Below, in pieces: positions 48,601 through 60,271 of a stretch of 64,000 bases of DNA. The notes beneath the pieces were generated by a model. It searched no databases. It was not told the origin of the DNA and saw nothing but the letters and a program-made list of their open reading frames with translations. The position numbers and the translations under genes are program-made. This DNA is from Ustilago trichophora (Eukaryota > Basidiomycota > Ustilaginomycetes > Ustilaginales > Ustilaginaceae): assembly GCA_900323505.1 (NCBI GenBank), contig OOIN01000002.1, positions 1,240,001 to 1,304,000 of the forward strand, given 5' to 3'. The number at the start of each line of letters is the position of its first letter. Position 1 is the stretch's first letter.

Positions 48601-49796
48601 CGCGCATCCTCGCGCGATCTCCAGATGTCAGACACAACGATCGCCTCCAGACGTACTTCGTGGGGCAGAGAGAATGGATCGCCTTGCCGTTGCAATGGAG
48701 AAGCGGCGCGGTCAGTCCGCCTGCGCTTGGAAGAATGAGAGGCGCCATTTCTCTCGGCTGTTTGGCCTGACAAGGACAGTGATCGGATCGGAGACGGTGT
48801 AGTCTTGAAAGATGAGCCGTTCGCGGACGCCTGCTGAGTTGCTACCGTAGCGTTTGGCGAGGGATTCCGAGGGTGCATGCGGTCGACCATCTTCTGAGAC
48901 GGTCTTCCGCTACGATTCAAGCGAGGACTTGCTTTGACCTCGAGCGGCTCGGGACTTGCGCTATCTCGAATGTGCAAGATTCGAGAATCGTGTTTCGGCG
49001 CTTCACGAGGCTCTTCAAGTCGAAGAGGGCCCTTCCGAGGTTGATCTTTCGAAAAGGCATAGAACAGATCGGGAGACGTGGCTGAAGAAGCTGCCATGCC
49101 TTTCTCGAGCCTTTTCGCCTTGGCTTCAAGTGCAGGGCTGATGCCGATAGTGTCACTGTGACGCTTCTGATGATGGTTTCTGGATGGTGGCGGAGAGCCA
49201 GGTTGAATCTCATCGTCTTCGTTGTCGCTGTCGAGATTGATGACATCCGCCTTGGAGGCTCTCCTCTCCGACTTTGAGGCCTTTCGACTCGGATTCGAGC
49301 GGACGGAACGACTGGATGATGTATTGACATCGCGGACTCTGCCTTTGCCCTTGTTGGAATGACTAGAAGAATGCGCGAGGACGACAGAGACGCCATTTGA
49401 TGGACTGGCGGGTTGTGTGCGGGCCTGTGAGTTGGGTGAAGGCGTACGTTTGGCTATCGAGCGGTTCAATGTCCGCGTAGCAGTCTCGCGTGGGATTTCA
49501 TCGTATCCAGAATGGCTGTTGTCCGTGTATAGACGGTCTTGAGCTGAAAATAGAGTGGGATGTTTCGGCAGTGAAGACTTTCCAGGACGATTGGGCTGCT
49601 TGCGGTAATGAGTGTTCGAGCGCAACGACGAAGGCATCGCAGGCGTGCTGCCTTGCTTTGGCACATCGATGCGTGTAGGCGTTCGACGATGTTGTAGTTC
49701 GTCCTGTCTGCGACTTGACCCGGATCCCCCAACTCCATGCAGAGAGGCAAGCGCTTCGCGCTCGTTTGCGATGGATCCCAGAGGGTTGTCCGCCAT
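45672..49796 (-). CDS. ULP2: Ulp2-type SUMO-specific cysteine protease
   Basis: A single-exon gene for 1374 residues, ATG at 49796. The C48 protease domain is split, as in Ulp2/SENP6-7. The first half starts near residue 670 (LLDGQLLNDIIIEFGLKFML) and has the catalytic His741 in EAYHWYLAVIV. A disordered acidic insertion follows (about 755-855). The second half has Asp868 in FDSLGSRH, then the oxyanion Gln997 and catalytic Cys1003 in QPNFCDCGIYLLHYF. The N-terminal region is Ser/Arg/Pro-rich with an acidic NLDSDNEDDE stretch, possibly SUMO-interacting, and basic RRASK-type segments for nuclear targeting. The C-terminal 350 residues are charged and disordered. The family removes SUMO and dismantles poly-SUMO chains in the nucleus. 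All triad residues are present. Confidence 0.93.
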   Translation of the reverse strand: MADNPLGSIANEREALASLHGVGGSGSSRRQDELQHRRTPTRIDVPKQGSTPAMPSSLRSNTHYRKQPNRPGKSSLPKHPTLFSAQDRLYTDNSHSGYDEIPRETATRTLNRSIAKRTPSPNSQARTQPASPSNGVSVVLAHSSSHSNKGKGRVRDVNTSSSRSVRSNPSRKASKSERRASKADVINLDSDNEDDEIQPGSPPPSRNHHQKRHSDTIGISPALEAKAKRLEKGMAASSATSPDLFYAFSKDQPRKGPLRLEEPREAPKHDSRILHIRDSASPEPLEVKASPRLNRSGRPSQKMVDRMHPRNPSPNATVATQQASANGSSFKTTPSPIRSLSLSGQTAERNGASHSSKRRRTDRAASPLQRQGDPFSLPHEVRLEAIVVSDIWRSREDARPFAVFQSHSLSFSLTPDKQIKIYYSDIQQVVASQEEVTDYATFGFTLRCGSDSAERVHGTFSDYDPRASGGAAEIQLIAKTEESDLRNHRLAVAYVINKALPKSTSDDVQIRWLNQPSSKIKVGSVDAVKKLPWPQQRAARTLIFPGSDRQPPHEWHHTPRASSSLSTTQQPGRKTFDIQPASPKSPAGAPIDIDMPNLSSAQKSPSLPPLTVPKSKSATYAASKVDTRHQILAASTEQILQYPYEGVGAMSINGRDFERLLDGQLLNDIIIEFGLKFMLGEIRERDANLADSIYVFNTFFCKILMDEPTVESSYRKLRRWTSKVDLFSKKYIVVPINEAYHWYLAVIVNPGLMLVDQTQDKDSGSEQDREEVASALTVARITATPPPIAPAAESARRDDNAGGAQLDEDRLSASLEPETPPLPSTRSATDLPPVPAPMDVDRDSRASTPTKGADGPVDLNRTFIITFDSLGSRHVKLGNKLHEYLWREALDKNRLTAAQLAKRVRKEEAKQTGQPEGEVRQTRAQDAAQKLYREDVDDVTMDEFNGKDDAKEVAAVESSVRMVQVQDTRQLAEGVDAETLAKSLPKTPYIDAQVPSQPNFCDCGIYLLHYFDRFFHEPEKLLKLVVEGKMKISSVNKSSAAKRRQYRDEVERSAASEWQAGEVSTKRAYWRSKILDLSDEWKEHVKAKKAAEVERKREKDEEKDSKPDEENHATEHGAQQKQREVEAQISDSAMPASEPLIDTAAGPNQSEGSRVVGAEKDDGLGSSYDIERSVSEYAQGKDLAGKRLVESVIAQAMSTQKEPLSQEHLLDLQRKEQEQPQETPQIPQKTKSQLRFNTRPHVPPTSLHFPMGDTSGSVLLRPSDSAALSHAPEPRGPETSSPKLTASSPAALQRTFQQQQQQSLKASFGSYMLDQSASNPELRLPLSFESSNNTKRAREEEDEAISDERDSSASVAEIVAPSLSPSSSAAADGL

Positions 49797-50911
49797 TGCT
49801 CCGCATGAGCCGTTCGGGCTTGGGGCCGGTCGCTAAGCTCCGACTGTGGTGAGTGCTCAAGCCTCTGTGCCGACGCTTTATCAGAGTCGTGCAGAATACA
49901 TGCGTTGTGATTGGCGATGGCGTGGAGCCGGCCGGTTGAGGGTCGTAAGATGAACCACGAGCGGCGCCGTTGGACTGTGGAAGTGTTTGCGAAGGTGAGA
50001 GTCCGCCGATGAATGCAGTAGTGGGCAGCCAGAATTGTGAGGAAAGCTTTTCTCCGCAGTAAGAGAGTGCGTGGATGAAGGAGGTGAGTTCAGCGCTGTG
50101 ATGACAGTGATAGAGATACGATAAGTGCGGAGAGGAAGGTTGGACCCTGAAAGTGTGAATGGTCCGCGGTTGGAAGCAGAAAGACCACTGAGGCGCTATT
50201 GGCGGCAAAGAAAGGAAGTCGAGTGCGGAGAAGATGCCAGAGATTGACGATGGCGGATGTCGAGTCAAATGATGTTGTGTCAGAAGGAAGCAAAGGTGTC
50301 GGGGTACGAGCTTCTTGATGCTCAGTCGACGACCCGAGTTTGTCAAAGATGTCGGATTTCGCGTGTTGGCCAGAGACCAACAACCAACGAGTCTAAATTC
50401 TCTGCAGATGTGTCACACTTGATCTTATCGCAGCTATGCATCTGCGATCAACCCTCACTATGCCTGGACAGCATTGGGCGTTAGACCATCAACTCAATGG
50501 TGAACTAAATGGCGACTACTCGACAGACAAGGCCCAAGATGCTAAGAACAGATCGCTCAATGTAGTTTGTGCTTGCTTTGCTGTGTGAAATCGCTTTACC
50601 GTACAGGATCGGGCGGGGGGAAAAGAATGCTTGTCTGGATTTTTCGTCTGTTTTTTTTTTTTTTTTTTTTTTTTTTCTTTTTTGTTTTTTTTTTCAGTGC
50701 CACCTCCACATGCACTGTTCACGACCAACCACACAGCGCTCAATCTCGGAGATCCACGAGGTCATGTTCATCTTCGCTCCTCCTGGACTCCATCTCCGTT
50801 GAACGCTCTTACAGAACGGGACCGGAATCTGCAAATGTATATGCGATGGCGTGTGCTCTATCAAGGTGGAGCAACCATCTGCAATTCCGTCAACGTGATG
50901 GCGAGAAGCGC
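49797..50911. other. intergenic region upstream of Ulp2 and downstream of the aldo-keto reductase
   Basis: About 1.1 kb, holding the Ulp2 promoter and leader and an interrupted poly-T tract (about 50651-50694). No gene is seen. Confidence 0.5.
50651..50694. repeat. interrupted poly-T tract
   Basis: T26, C, then T-runs broken by single C and G bases. Confidence 0.9.
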
Positions 50912-52116
50912 TTACCAGCCGATGTCGACGCCCCACTACGAAGCAGTTTAAGATGCAAGGTATCGTGAATAGTTCGAGGAAAAGTAAGAGGATGTAAACT
51001 CAGTAAGATGCTTGACCTTAAACAAACTTGAGAGCTGAGAAAGAAAGGACAACGCGATGTAAGAAAGTATCGAGGGAAACTCACGTTGGGCTTGACAAGG
51101 CGTACGGCCTTGCCATCTTGCTTGTGCAGCTCGTTGAGTTGGAGCATCTCGTCGTCCGAGAGGGTGATGAGCTTGCCGTTAGTCTCGATTCGGCTGGGGG
51201 TGACACTCTTTGGCAGAGCAACTACACCCCTCTGCGCAGCCCACGAGATGACGACCTGAGCGGGGTCTGCGTTATGTGCCTTGGCGATCGACTGGACCAG
51301 CTCGTCCTGCAGGACGGGTCCACCAGACGAGCCGAGCGGCGAGTAGGCTTGCATCACGATGCCCTTGCTCTGGCAGTACTTGACCAGCTCGTGCTGTGGA
51401 AGGAAGGGGTGCAGCTCCACCCTGCGATGCGAAACATAGAAAGAAAATGTGTGCAGGAGAAGGGAATAAGAGACGGGCGAAGTGTCAGTGAATTGTGTCC
51501 GTCATAGAGTTTCATGCTACCTCCTCATCAAGTGGAGCGGGTCATGGTGGACTTACTGGTTGGCGGCGGGGACAATCTTGGCATTGGCGAGCAGCTTCTC
51601 CAGGTAAGGAACGCTCCAGTTCGAGACACCGATGGCTTTGGTCTTACCGGTGCCCGGCAGCTTCTCCATGAGCTCCCAGGTCTGCTCGGGAGACCATTCA
51701 CGGTCAATGGCACGAGAGCCGTCCTCGTTGAGAGGAATCTTCTCGTCGCCTCGTTTCTCGAGAGGCACAGGCCAATGGATGAGCAGTAGATCGACGTAGT
51801 CGAGACCAAGTCTCTTTAGCGATTCGTCCAGGCATGCCTCGGGTTGCCTGTGATACGTGCACCACACCTTGGTTGTGACAAACAGCTCCGATCGAGCTAC
51901 ACCTGAAGCTTTGATGCCCTCTCCCACTTCAGACTCATTTCCATAGATCCATGCTGCGTCGATATGGCGGTAGCCACTCTTGATGGCAGCCTCGACTGCC
52001 TTGGCGACCTCGCCTGGTGCCGATTGCCAGGTTCCCAGACCAAAGATAGGGATTTCGGCTCCAGTGTTGAGCCTGATGGTCTTTTGACCGGGAGCGGCAG
52101 ATGGATATTGAGTCAT
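50912..52116 (-). CDS. aldo-keto reductase (AKR superfamily)
   Basis: Three exons: 52116-51557, 51421-51085 and 50935-50912; introns are 135 bp (GTAAGT, phase 2) and 149 bp (GTGAGT, phase 0). The product is 306 residues. The catalytic tetrad is visible: Asp53 and Tyr58 in HIDAAWIYGNE, Lys83 in TTKVW, His114 in LLIHWPVP. NADPH-binding segments include YSPLGSSG and PKSVTPSRI. The last exon has only seven codons plus stop and supplies WGVDIGW, the usual AKR ending after KPN, which strongly supports the splice model. Family enzymes reduce aldehydes, ketones or sugars in the cytosol with NADPH; glycerol dehydrogenase/GCY-like or xylose reductase-like activity is possible. The GTG at 51420 is not a start; it is the second codon of exon 2. 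Confidence 0.93.
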
Positions 52117-55100
52117 GACGCGTTAGTGCTTTCTGGTATGAGATGGTGGAGTTGCTCGAAGGATGCGATGATGATGGTTTTGAGGTGATGATAGCGGTTC
52201 GCCTCCAGCGTTTGGTAACCCGCCTATGCCGACTTTGACATGAAGCGTGCCAGCTTTCCATCTACGACGTTCGACTTGACTAAGTTCAAGCCTAATTGCA
52301 TTCTTCCAAAGGCCATGAGCAACAGCCGTCCTTTCGAGCGTCGCAATGATTTAGCGAACAGTGTACTGTAGGAGAGACTGCTGCTGTTGCTCACCGTGGG
52401 GTTGACCGAAGTGTCGTCCAAGTCGACGTGGGCATTCCTTCGCCGCACTTGAGTCGCCGCGTCGATGCCGAGCAGTGGCTTGTCGCCGTTTTTCCGGACC
52501 GGGCACATCGCGATAAAGGCTGTCCGATCGCTTCATCATCGGGAGACAGAAGGGCAGACAGATGTCCGAACGGCGACTGCGATGAATTGAAATCGACTGC
52601 CGATCGCTGTCCACTGCAACCATCTTCATATCTGCCAGCACTGTGTCACTTGACTGGGCTGGCTTGCAGCCAGATGTTGGGGCATCACGAAGAACAACCC
52701 ACAACGGTGTTGTATCAGAATAAGTTGGCATCAAGATGTACGGATCGGTTTTCGTGACCGACGTGTCGATCGGGAAAGTGGGATATCAAGGCTAGCTGTA
52801 TTGGACTCGCCGCTTGTCATGGGACCTCAAGCCGGAAGTCAAGGGCAGCACGAAAAAAAAAAGGGTTGGCATGAAGTCAGTTGGAATGGCGCGATCGACA
52901 CGACTGCTGCTCATGACTTGGTGCGTTGGGATTGAGTATGGCTTGCAGCGGTCCAACTCCAATCTAATTGATCACTATGCGTCACGATGGACGAGGCTGC
53001 ACAAGTAAGTTAAGGTTGGGTCTGTTTTCACAATCTGTGCAGCAAGACCGGATCGCGCCGTTCGCCGTGCAGCTGTATCAAGATTCCTGCTCTCACTTCA
53101 GACCTCACCCTTCCTTACGTGTTACCAAAATTTAACCAGAATGGTGCCTCAGATCATCCAAACACTTTCAACGCCTTCTCAACCCGGCTCGAGAAACAAT
53201 GTCGGATCGCACCCCAACTGAGCCGAGATGAAGCCGAGCGATACACTTGATAGCTGGTTCGGGTGAAAATGAGATACTCCAAGGGGGCGGAAGCTCGGGA
53301 AGATGCGGGAACGTGAAAATTGCTTGCGCTTGATTTTTGGGCTCTTTCAATGGCCGGATGCTAATTGGCCGTCAAATGCGGGGAAGCGTGAGAGTGTGTG
53401 GAGAATTTAGCTCAAGCGTCAATTTGATCCACCAGACTCACACTCAAGCTGCTGCTGTGACTGTGACCGCACTTTCTGCGAGCGGGGGGAGCGCGTGAGA
53501 ACGACGGAACGGTTGACTGCGGCTGCTGCTCAGTGTCATCCCAGACGGATGGGCATCGAGGCGGTCGCAACGGTCCGCAACCTGTGACTTTGCGTTCCAG
53601 TCACTTGACCCTAGCTGATCCAAACTTTGAAAAGCAGCAGCAGGTAGCTTTTCCTTGCCCGGACTAGTCTCTTCAACTCCTCTCGGCGAGCAAGTGCGCC
53701 CATCGACGGCGCTGCGCAAAGCCTGAACCGACAGAGGCTCATAGTTTACTGTTCGAGCATACTGTTTGGATTGAAAAGAAAGGATCTGCCAAAGCTTGGA
53801 GCAACGTTGCGTGTGCCATCGCCTGTTTTGCGACGGATGCGAGCGTGACCAAGAGACCCTGGATGAACATGGGGGCGGGCAAGCGAGAGCAACCGAGTTC
53901 AGGTCACACGCATTGAGCTCATTTTAACGTCATTCTCCCCCGCGTACGCGTCACCTCTCTCGGTCTTTGCCTGAATGTCAATTCTCTCCCCACGCTCTTG
54001 GTAAACAGCTGAAGAGGTCTATGGTTGAGCATTCCTCCGTCGCCTTGGCCCAACTCATCCTCGTCTTGCCTAGCGAAAGTTGGAATGCGCTCTCAGTCGT
54101 GTCGTAATGTTGAGCAGTGTCGCGATTGCAGACCGCGCCCACTGGTCTGAGCAAAAGCCATCCCATCAGGGAAAAAAAAAGAGGCTCAAGCACAGGGACA
54201 CCCGCTCCGTGTCAACGCGGCGAGATATCCGAAGCGGAGCAGTGCTAATCAATGCGAGGCTCATCCTACACACTCTGAGCGCAGACCGTCTCAAATTGGC
54301 AGCGAGCCAAAGGAGCTTCTTTACATACTGAGTGCTCGTATCTCACTCCAGTTAGACACTGTCTGCTTGAACGTATGACATGGGTCTTCCCCATACGTTT
54401 GAACACGACGGTCCAAAGAGGGGGAGACGATCTCCATCCCACCGGCGTTCATGCTGTTGCCTGCCAGGCGGCGTCCTTGTTGCCCGATGCCTCTCCCCAC
54501 TTCATCATCAGAGATTGGGCTCAGACGGCTGTAGCAGGGCAGATTCAGGCACGCGATATTGTTCTGAGGGCCGAGGTGGGGAAAGGAATGCACGACCGAG
54601 CACCGAGCGAGCGCCGATGAATTCCTTTCTTGCACTTTTTCAGTGCGGCGCCGGTCAAATGAAGGAAAAGCGCCGTTGCCGGTCTGCCTACTGTAATTTC
54701 ATATTTTTCGAATTGGCAAACAAAAGGCCTCTTTGGCAAAGCGCAGGCAGACGAAAGCGGTCATGGCAAATTAGGAGAGGTGCTGTGGAAGAGAAACGTG
54801 GAAGCGTCGGGGTGTGGAAAGTGCAATCTAAAGTTCAAGCTCGCCTTTCCAAGCAGCGGAGGGCAAGCTTCCGATCGAGTCTGGGGAAGATAGATTTAGC
54901 AGCGCTATTTGATTCGTGCCTCTCTCTATGCACGACCGGTCCGGCGCGCTCACTGCTTCTGGCATGGTGTTGAAGTTGCCAAGGTCCTCGGCATCAAGCT
55001 CAAACGAAATTGCATTGATCAGCCAAGCTAACTTATCTACACATTATCTACAAACAGAGCCAGATGACCAATCGAGCCGAGACTTGCAGTCTACTGTATA

Positions 55101-56631
55101 TCTCTCTCTGGTCTGGATGTGGGGCCGATCGTGTGAGTGTCGGTACCACGGTCACGAGGGTGTCAGGCTCTCATGTGGGTCCTTGAAGCAGCGCTGAAAT
55201 CAACGCTTTTCCCCAGGATCAGCCCGCGCCCATATCTTCTTCGCTCGGGAATAGTCTGGACAATCGCGTGCTCTCTGGTACAGGATGCGATCTCATGAAA
55301 AAAGTGTTGGATGAGAGTGAGCTTGGGCATGGCATCGCTCTTTGTCGGGCCGTTGCTCGTCCGTATCTCGGTCGCGCGAGGCTGGCTAGCCTGTGGGGGT
55401 TGAGAAGGCGAGGAGAAATCCGTAAAGAAACATGAAACCAAATTGGAGCTTGGCCTGGCCAAAGGAGAGGCTGTCCATGTACCACCTGACCGGCATTCTC
55501 AGACCTTGCCCAAAGCACAGCTTGGCAACAGTGCCGCTTTCTGGCCGCGGCTTATTCCAAATCCAGGGAACTGCTCGACAAAGATTTTTTTTTTTTTTTT
55601 TCCATATTTCGATGTGTGCCCCGAATCACATAACCACCCACACCATGACCGTCGGCGTGTTGGCGCAACGACAACCTCGAGTAATGTGGCAGCCCACACC
55701 CACAGCTACGGATATGGATGGGTAGGTGTATTTGGGGTAGAAGAGCAAAGTCAGAGGTGTTCGACTGGCCCACCATCTACTGACTGGCTTGACGCGGTCG
55801 TTCGGTCCCTTTCCGCCTGTGCCGCGCTGAGAAAGGGAGCGAAAATTGAGAGAGCGCGTTTGTTCGGCATGAGCACTTATCGAGCTCTCCGGTTTATCCT
55901 TTCTCTTTGGACAATTTTTTTTTTCCCGAATCTTTGTCCAAAATCTGATGAGCCGACGCGTGGTCGACGGGAGCGGTGTGCAAGTTGAGCCGGTGAAAAA
56001 GAGATGCGATTCTCACGCTCCAGCTCTGTTCCGCTGGGTGGGCGAACAAAAATGGCACTGCTCCGCGTCTCCTTTTTATTTTATTTTTTGCTGGTTCAAG
56101 CCTCACTCAACCTGAACTTACCTCACACAATCCGCAAATCTTACTCTCATTTTGGCACGCGCTCGCCTCCCTCTTTTTGCCTCTCTCCGGGCCTGAACCG
56201 GTCAACCTCCTCGTGCCCCCTCTCTCTTGCTCGGTTCGACTGTACCTCACCTCTCCGCATTCCTCTCTCGTCTCTATCGTCACTCCACGATCACAGCTGT
56301 TTCTGTTGCTACCATCATCACCACTACGACATTCCACAACCACTTGGCAGCATCTTGATCTCCATCAGCATCCGAACGATTGACACAACAGCAACCCGTT
56401 CTTTGTACCCGCCGGCCACTTGGCATCAGTTTAACCAGACAGCTTTCAATACATCCAACGGCACAGGATCACCGTCGCAGAACGCGATTCCCATACACAC
56501 ACATCTTACTCGTTGAGGAAGCTTCGAACAGCTCCTGCTTTCGACAGCGAACACCGCTTTTCCATCTCTTTCTCCTGCACTTTATATCGCACTTGACAGC
56601 AGCCTAGATATGGCGCAGCAGACGCTGTAAC
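52117..56631. other. gene-poor region of about 4.5 kb
   Basis: A divergent gap between the aldo-keto reductase (minus) and the DUF1752 gene (plus). It contains poly-A/T tracts (about 52852-52863, 54170-54180, 55587-55601, 55915-55924) and C/T-rich leader-like sequence from about 56160 to 56600. Several short frames were inspected and none looks like a protein. A non-coding transcript or long regulatory region is possible. Confidence 0.45.
56610..56630 (+). promoter_or_regulatory. short upstream ORF before the DUF1752 gene
   Basis: A six-codon uORF (ATG GCG ... CTG TAA) ends one base before the ATG at 56632. It could limit use of that start and favour the later in-frame ATG at 56731. Confidence 0.4.
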
Positions 56632-59600
56632 ATGCACCAGGGTGCAGCGCCCCATTCTTTGTCTCCATTTGCTTCGACTCGGATCCATACTACCCCTGCC
56701 ACGCTTTCAAAATCGCACAACTCGGACAGCATGCCATCATCACTTCCAGACCCTGTCCTGGCTCTGTCCATGGATAACGTGCTCAAACTGAACGATCTCA
56801 GCCTCGACCAACTTGCAAACCTCTGGAACGGTTAGTAATATTCCCTCTCCGCACTTTCCTGCGCCTAGCTCTGTGGCAGAATTTGTTGGCCTACCATGTC
56901 CCTCCGTGTCGTCAACTAACCTTCTTTTCACCTCCTGGACTTGGTCATGGCCAAATCACACAGTCTTCACAAAGTGCAAAGAATCTCTTGAATCCGGGCG
57001 ACGACTCGAGAATCTCTCTTGGCGTCTCTGGTTCCGTGAAGCTCACATCCTTCCAGCAGACACTTCGCTCTCGGACCTCACCGACTTTACACCTCTCGAT
57101 ACGCCTCTGATCAGCCGTGCCAACAGCATCACGGGCAGCTACAAGCCGGTTCGTCTTGCTTCTACCACAGCTGCTCATTCAGGTAGTGCCCTTTCTGATC
57201 CCGAGGATGGTAATGACTCGGAATACTCGACGGATAGCGAGACTAATGGCGCCTCTACCAGCGCAGCAGCTGCCCCTTCGGCTCCGACTTCCACTCCGGT
57301 CAAGAGGCGAGTCAAGTCGGATCGCAGCAGCAGACCTTCTACACCCTCTTCCGCGAGCACGGCCACCGTCAATGCATCCACATCATCTGCCCTCTCAACC
57401 CGCGCCAACCAATCGCAGAGAATCGCAGACACCATTGCAGAGCGCACAAGCCGCGCCATGACCGCTGCCTCTCGCCGAGCCAACCTGAGTGAAATCGATG
57501 GCGACAGTCTCAGACGCAAGCGTGGCATCTCCTCCTCTTCGGCCTTTGGTAGCAAGGCCCGCGTCAAACAGCGGAACCAGGAAGGCGCCTTGCGCCGACG
57601 CCCGCTTAGCTTCCAAGCGGCGCTTGAGAACCTTGTTCTGACTAGCCGTGCCGACAACTTTGCCTCTCTTCGCGGCAAGCAGGGTAGCATGCCTCAGCTT
57701 GATATGCACATGAACGCCAGCACCGGTGCTCTGGATGCCCCACGCAGCCGCTATACCATCAACAACACCGATGACGCTGAACGAAACAGCGCCCCTGCCG
57801 AGCTGAGCCCCATCAAGAGCTCTAGCATCTCTCAGGCTGCGTTCGCCTCTCATCTACGCAGCGCTCTCGAGAACCCTACCTCCAACATGTCCAAGACGCC
57901 CGGCCTGCCCAAGGGGTTCGGAGAAAGTGCTCAAGAGGAGCATTGCGATGCGCCCGAGACGTGCGGCCCTCTTTCTCCCACTAAGATGCCAGTCGCATTG
58001 GCACCTACCATTGGAGCTATCTCCCGACGTGGCTCGCAGACTATGCTTTCAGATGCCACCAATGCCAGCCTAAAGGAAGCCACATCCGGGTCTAGTACTC
58101 ATGAAGGCAAGAGTGATGCATCTGACGTTACTGAGGCCACGTCCTCAGCACAGCAAGTCATGCCACCTCCGCAAGGTCTTCCTGAGCCAACGCCTGCCGC
58201 ATCTGCCTTCAAGCAAAAGGCTCAAGCTGAGCAGCAAGCTTCTTCAGCTGCGCCTAGCGAAGAGTCGACCGCGAATCACAATGACCACCTCCACGCTTCC
58301 GTCGGCATGGTCCGTTCCGATTCGGCTTCCAGTGCCTCGACGCAAGCATCTCATCGCTCGGCAGCGCATGGGGCTGGCGTCCGTCGTACCAGCGATGCCA
58401 AGATCAGGACTCGATCCGCTGCCGGTGGCCTGCACGCTGGACATCGCTCCAAGTCTGCGACCGGCTTGCATCGCAACGCCAAGCACAGCAAGAGCTCGGA
58501 CAGGATTGCTGGTGCACCCATTCGACCGGCCCCGCGTCACAACCTTCTCTCCGGTCTTGCCATGACGCGAGCAGCACCAGAACCAGCTCCTACTCACGCT
58601 GTAACGCGCAAGCCTGTGCCTGCCGAGGCCCAGGTCCCGCCTCCCAAGGCACCAGCGGCTGCCTCCAGGAAGGCGCCCGTCAAGTTCACCATGGGCGGTG
58701 ACGAGACCGATTCGGAAGAGTACGAGGACGAGAGCGACGATGCTGATGCAGGCAAACTCGCACCCGCTCCTTCTGCCGCAGCAGAAACGTCCACCGCCAA
58801 GGACGGCGCCACCAAAAAGCAGGGCAAAGACGAGGACGAGATTGTCGAGGCAGATGACGGAGAAGATGACGACGAGTGGGCCAGCGACAGCGAGGCTGAG
58901 GAGCAAGAGCGACGAGCTCGCCAAGCTGCCGAGGCCCAGCGCCGCAAGCGCGAAGAAGAGGAACGACACAGAAGCATGTTCCAAAAGCAGCCGATTCGCT
59001 CCAAGTCGGCCGCCGACATTCGTTTGCTTGCCCCTCACGAGATCAGCTCGATCGGACCCAGCCCGCCTACTCAACCTGTGCGCGGTCTGCTCAGCTCGCT
59101 CTTCCACCCAGACGAGCAGCACTCCCCTCCTGGCCAGCTTGCCGGTCGTCCTCACGCCTCAGCGGCGGATCTGAGGGCCAAGCCTACAATGTCATCTCGA
59201 CGAAGTCCGTCCGAAGCTGCAAGGTCGCCTCCGGCCGTGCGACGCAAGCGTGCACACCGCGACAGCAGTGACAGCACCAGCCAAGCACCTCGATCGCTGC
59301 GCGAGGGCGGCTTTGCAGGCCTGACAGGGCTCAAGACGAGCAAGAGCGCCGTGGCTCTGCCTTTGCTCGACACGCACATTACGCGATCCTCCACTGCTGG
59401 CAAGGCCAAGCAGGAGGAGCAGAGCGTCACTGGCGATAGCCACCACTCGGACGGCAGCGCCAGCAGCCCTGACTCACCCGTGGCTGCCGCCTCGTTCGGC
59501 CGACCTGGCAGCATGGCCTTGGCGCGCCTGCACGCTCTGACTAACATGAAGGCCCACTCGAAGCGCAACTCGACTTCGACCGCATCTGTGGAGCAGGAGA

Positions 59601-60271
59601 CGCAAGCACACTCGCGACGCCACATGTCCGAGGTCGATGTGCACCTGGACCGGGAAGCGTCCTCGCGTTCGTTGCGTCTCGAGGTGAGCCCCGATGACCG
59701 AGACTTTGCCATTCCTTCACGGGCTTCACTGACCAACTTGGCCCACAGCCAGCAGCGTCAGTCGGCACCTTCGCTTGCCTCGCGTCACTCGGATCAGCAA
59801 CAATCGCGCGTGCAGCGTGATCACCTTGGCTCGGGCTCTCGCTCCAACAGCGAAGGTCTGCCCTCGGGTCACGCCTCGCAACAGAGCGGCACCAGCGTCA
59901 ATGGACCCGTCTCAATCTCGCGACCTCGTTCGTCGCTCAACCTACCCGAAGCCGCTGCTCCACAGACGCCTCGAACTACGCGACGCAACATGCTCCGTGA
60001 TGAGCTTTCGGAATCGCTCCGACAGAACCTGCTGTGGGAGCGTCAAAGCCGCTCGAGAATGATGGGCATTGGTGCTCCTATGGCTCCTCTAAACCAGCCT
60101 CAGCCTCAGGCGCATCCTGCTGGTCATCGCCGAGACAATGTCCTCAATGGCAACGCGCTCCGACCGCTGACCAGTACAGGTGCATCTGCTGCTGACCGAA
60201 GAAACGGCGACGAACCCAAGCCCAAGCGCTACTCTGAAGAGTGGGGCAGCTTCCATCACAAGGGCTGGTAG
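56632..60271 (+). CDS. DUF1752/DUF3295 regulatory-type protein (GATA-like domain family)
   Basis: Exon 1 (56632-56830) and exon 2 (56964-60271) joined by a 133-bp phase-1 intron (GTTAGT to CACAG) give 1168 residues; an alternative start at 56731 removes 33. The joint reconstitutes the DUF1752 core: LANLWN then VFTKCKESLESGRRLENLSW with RLWFRE. The central region is Ser/Ala-rich with basic and acidic runs (FTMGGDETDSEEYEDESDD, then a Glu/Arg-rich helix). Near the C-terminus RNMLRDELSESLRQNLLWER with SRSRMMG matches the DUF3295 end. Fungal proteins with both ends are linked to nutrient signalling or nitrogen/carbon regulation by homology, but the mechanism is not established. The intron is read through in the same frame as exon 2 for part of its length, so the exon join matters for annotation. 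Confidence 0.82.

Noticed and set aside
54380..54973. A 197-residue frame upstream of the DUF1752 gene
   Set aside because: Arg/Ser/Cys-rich random-looking composition with no recognisable motif.
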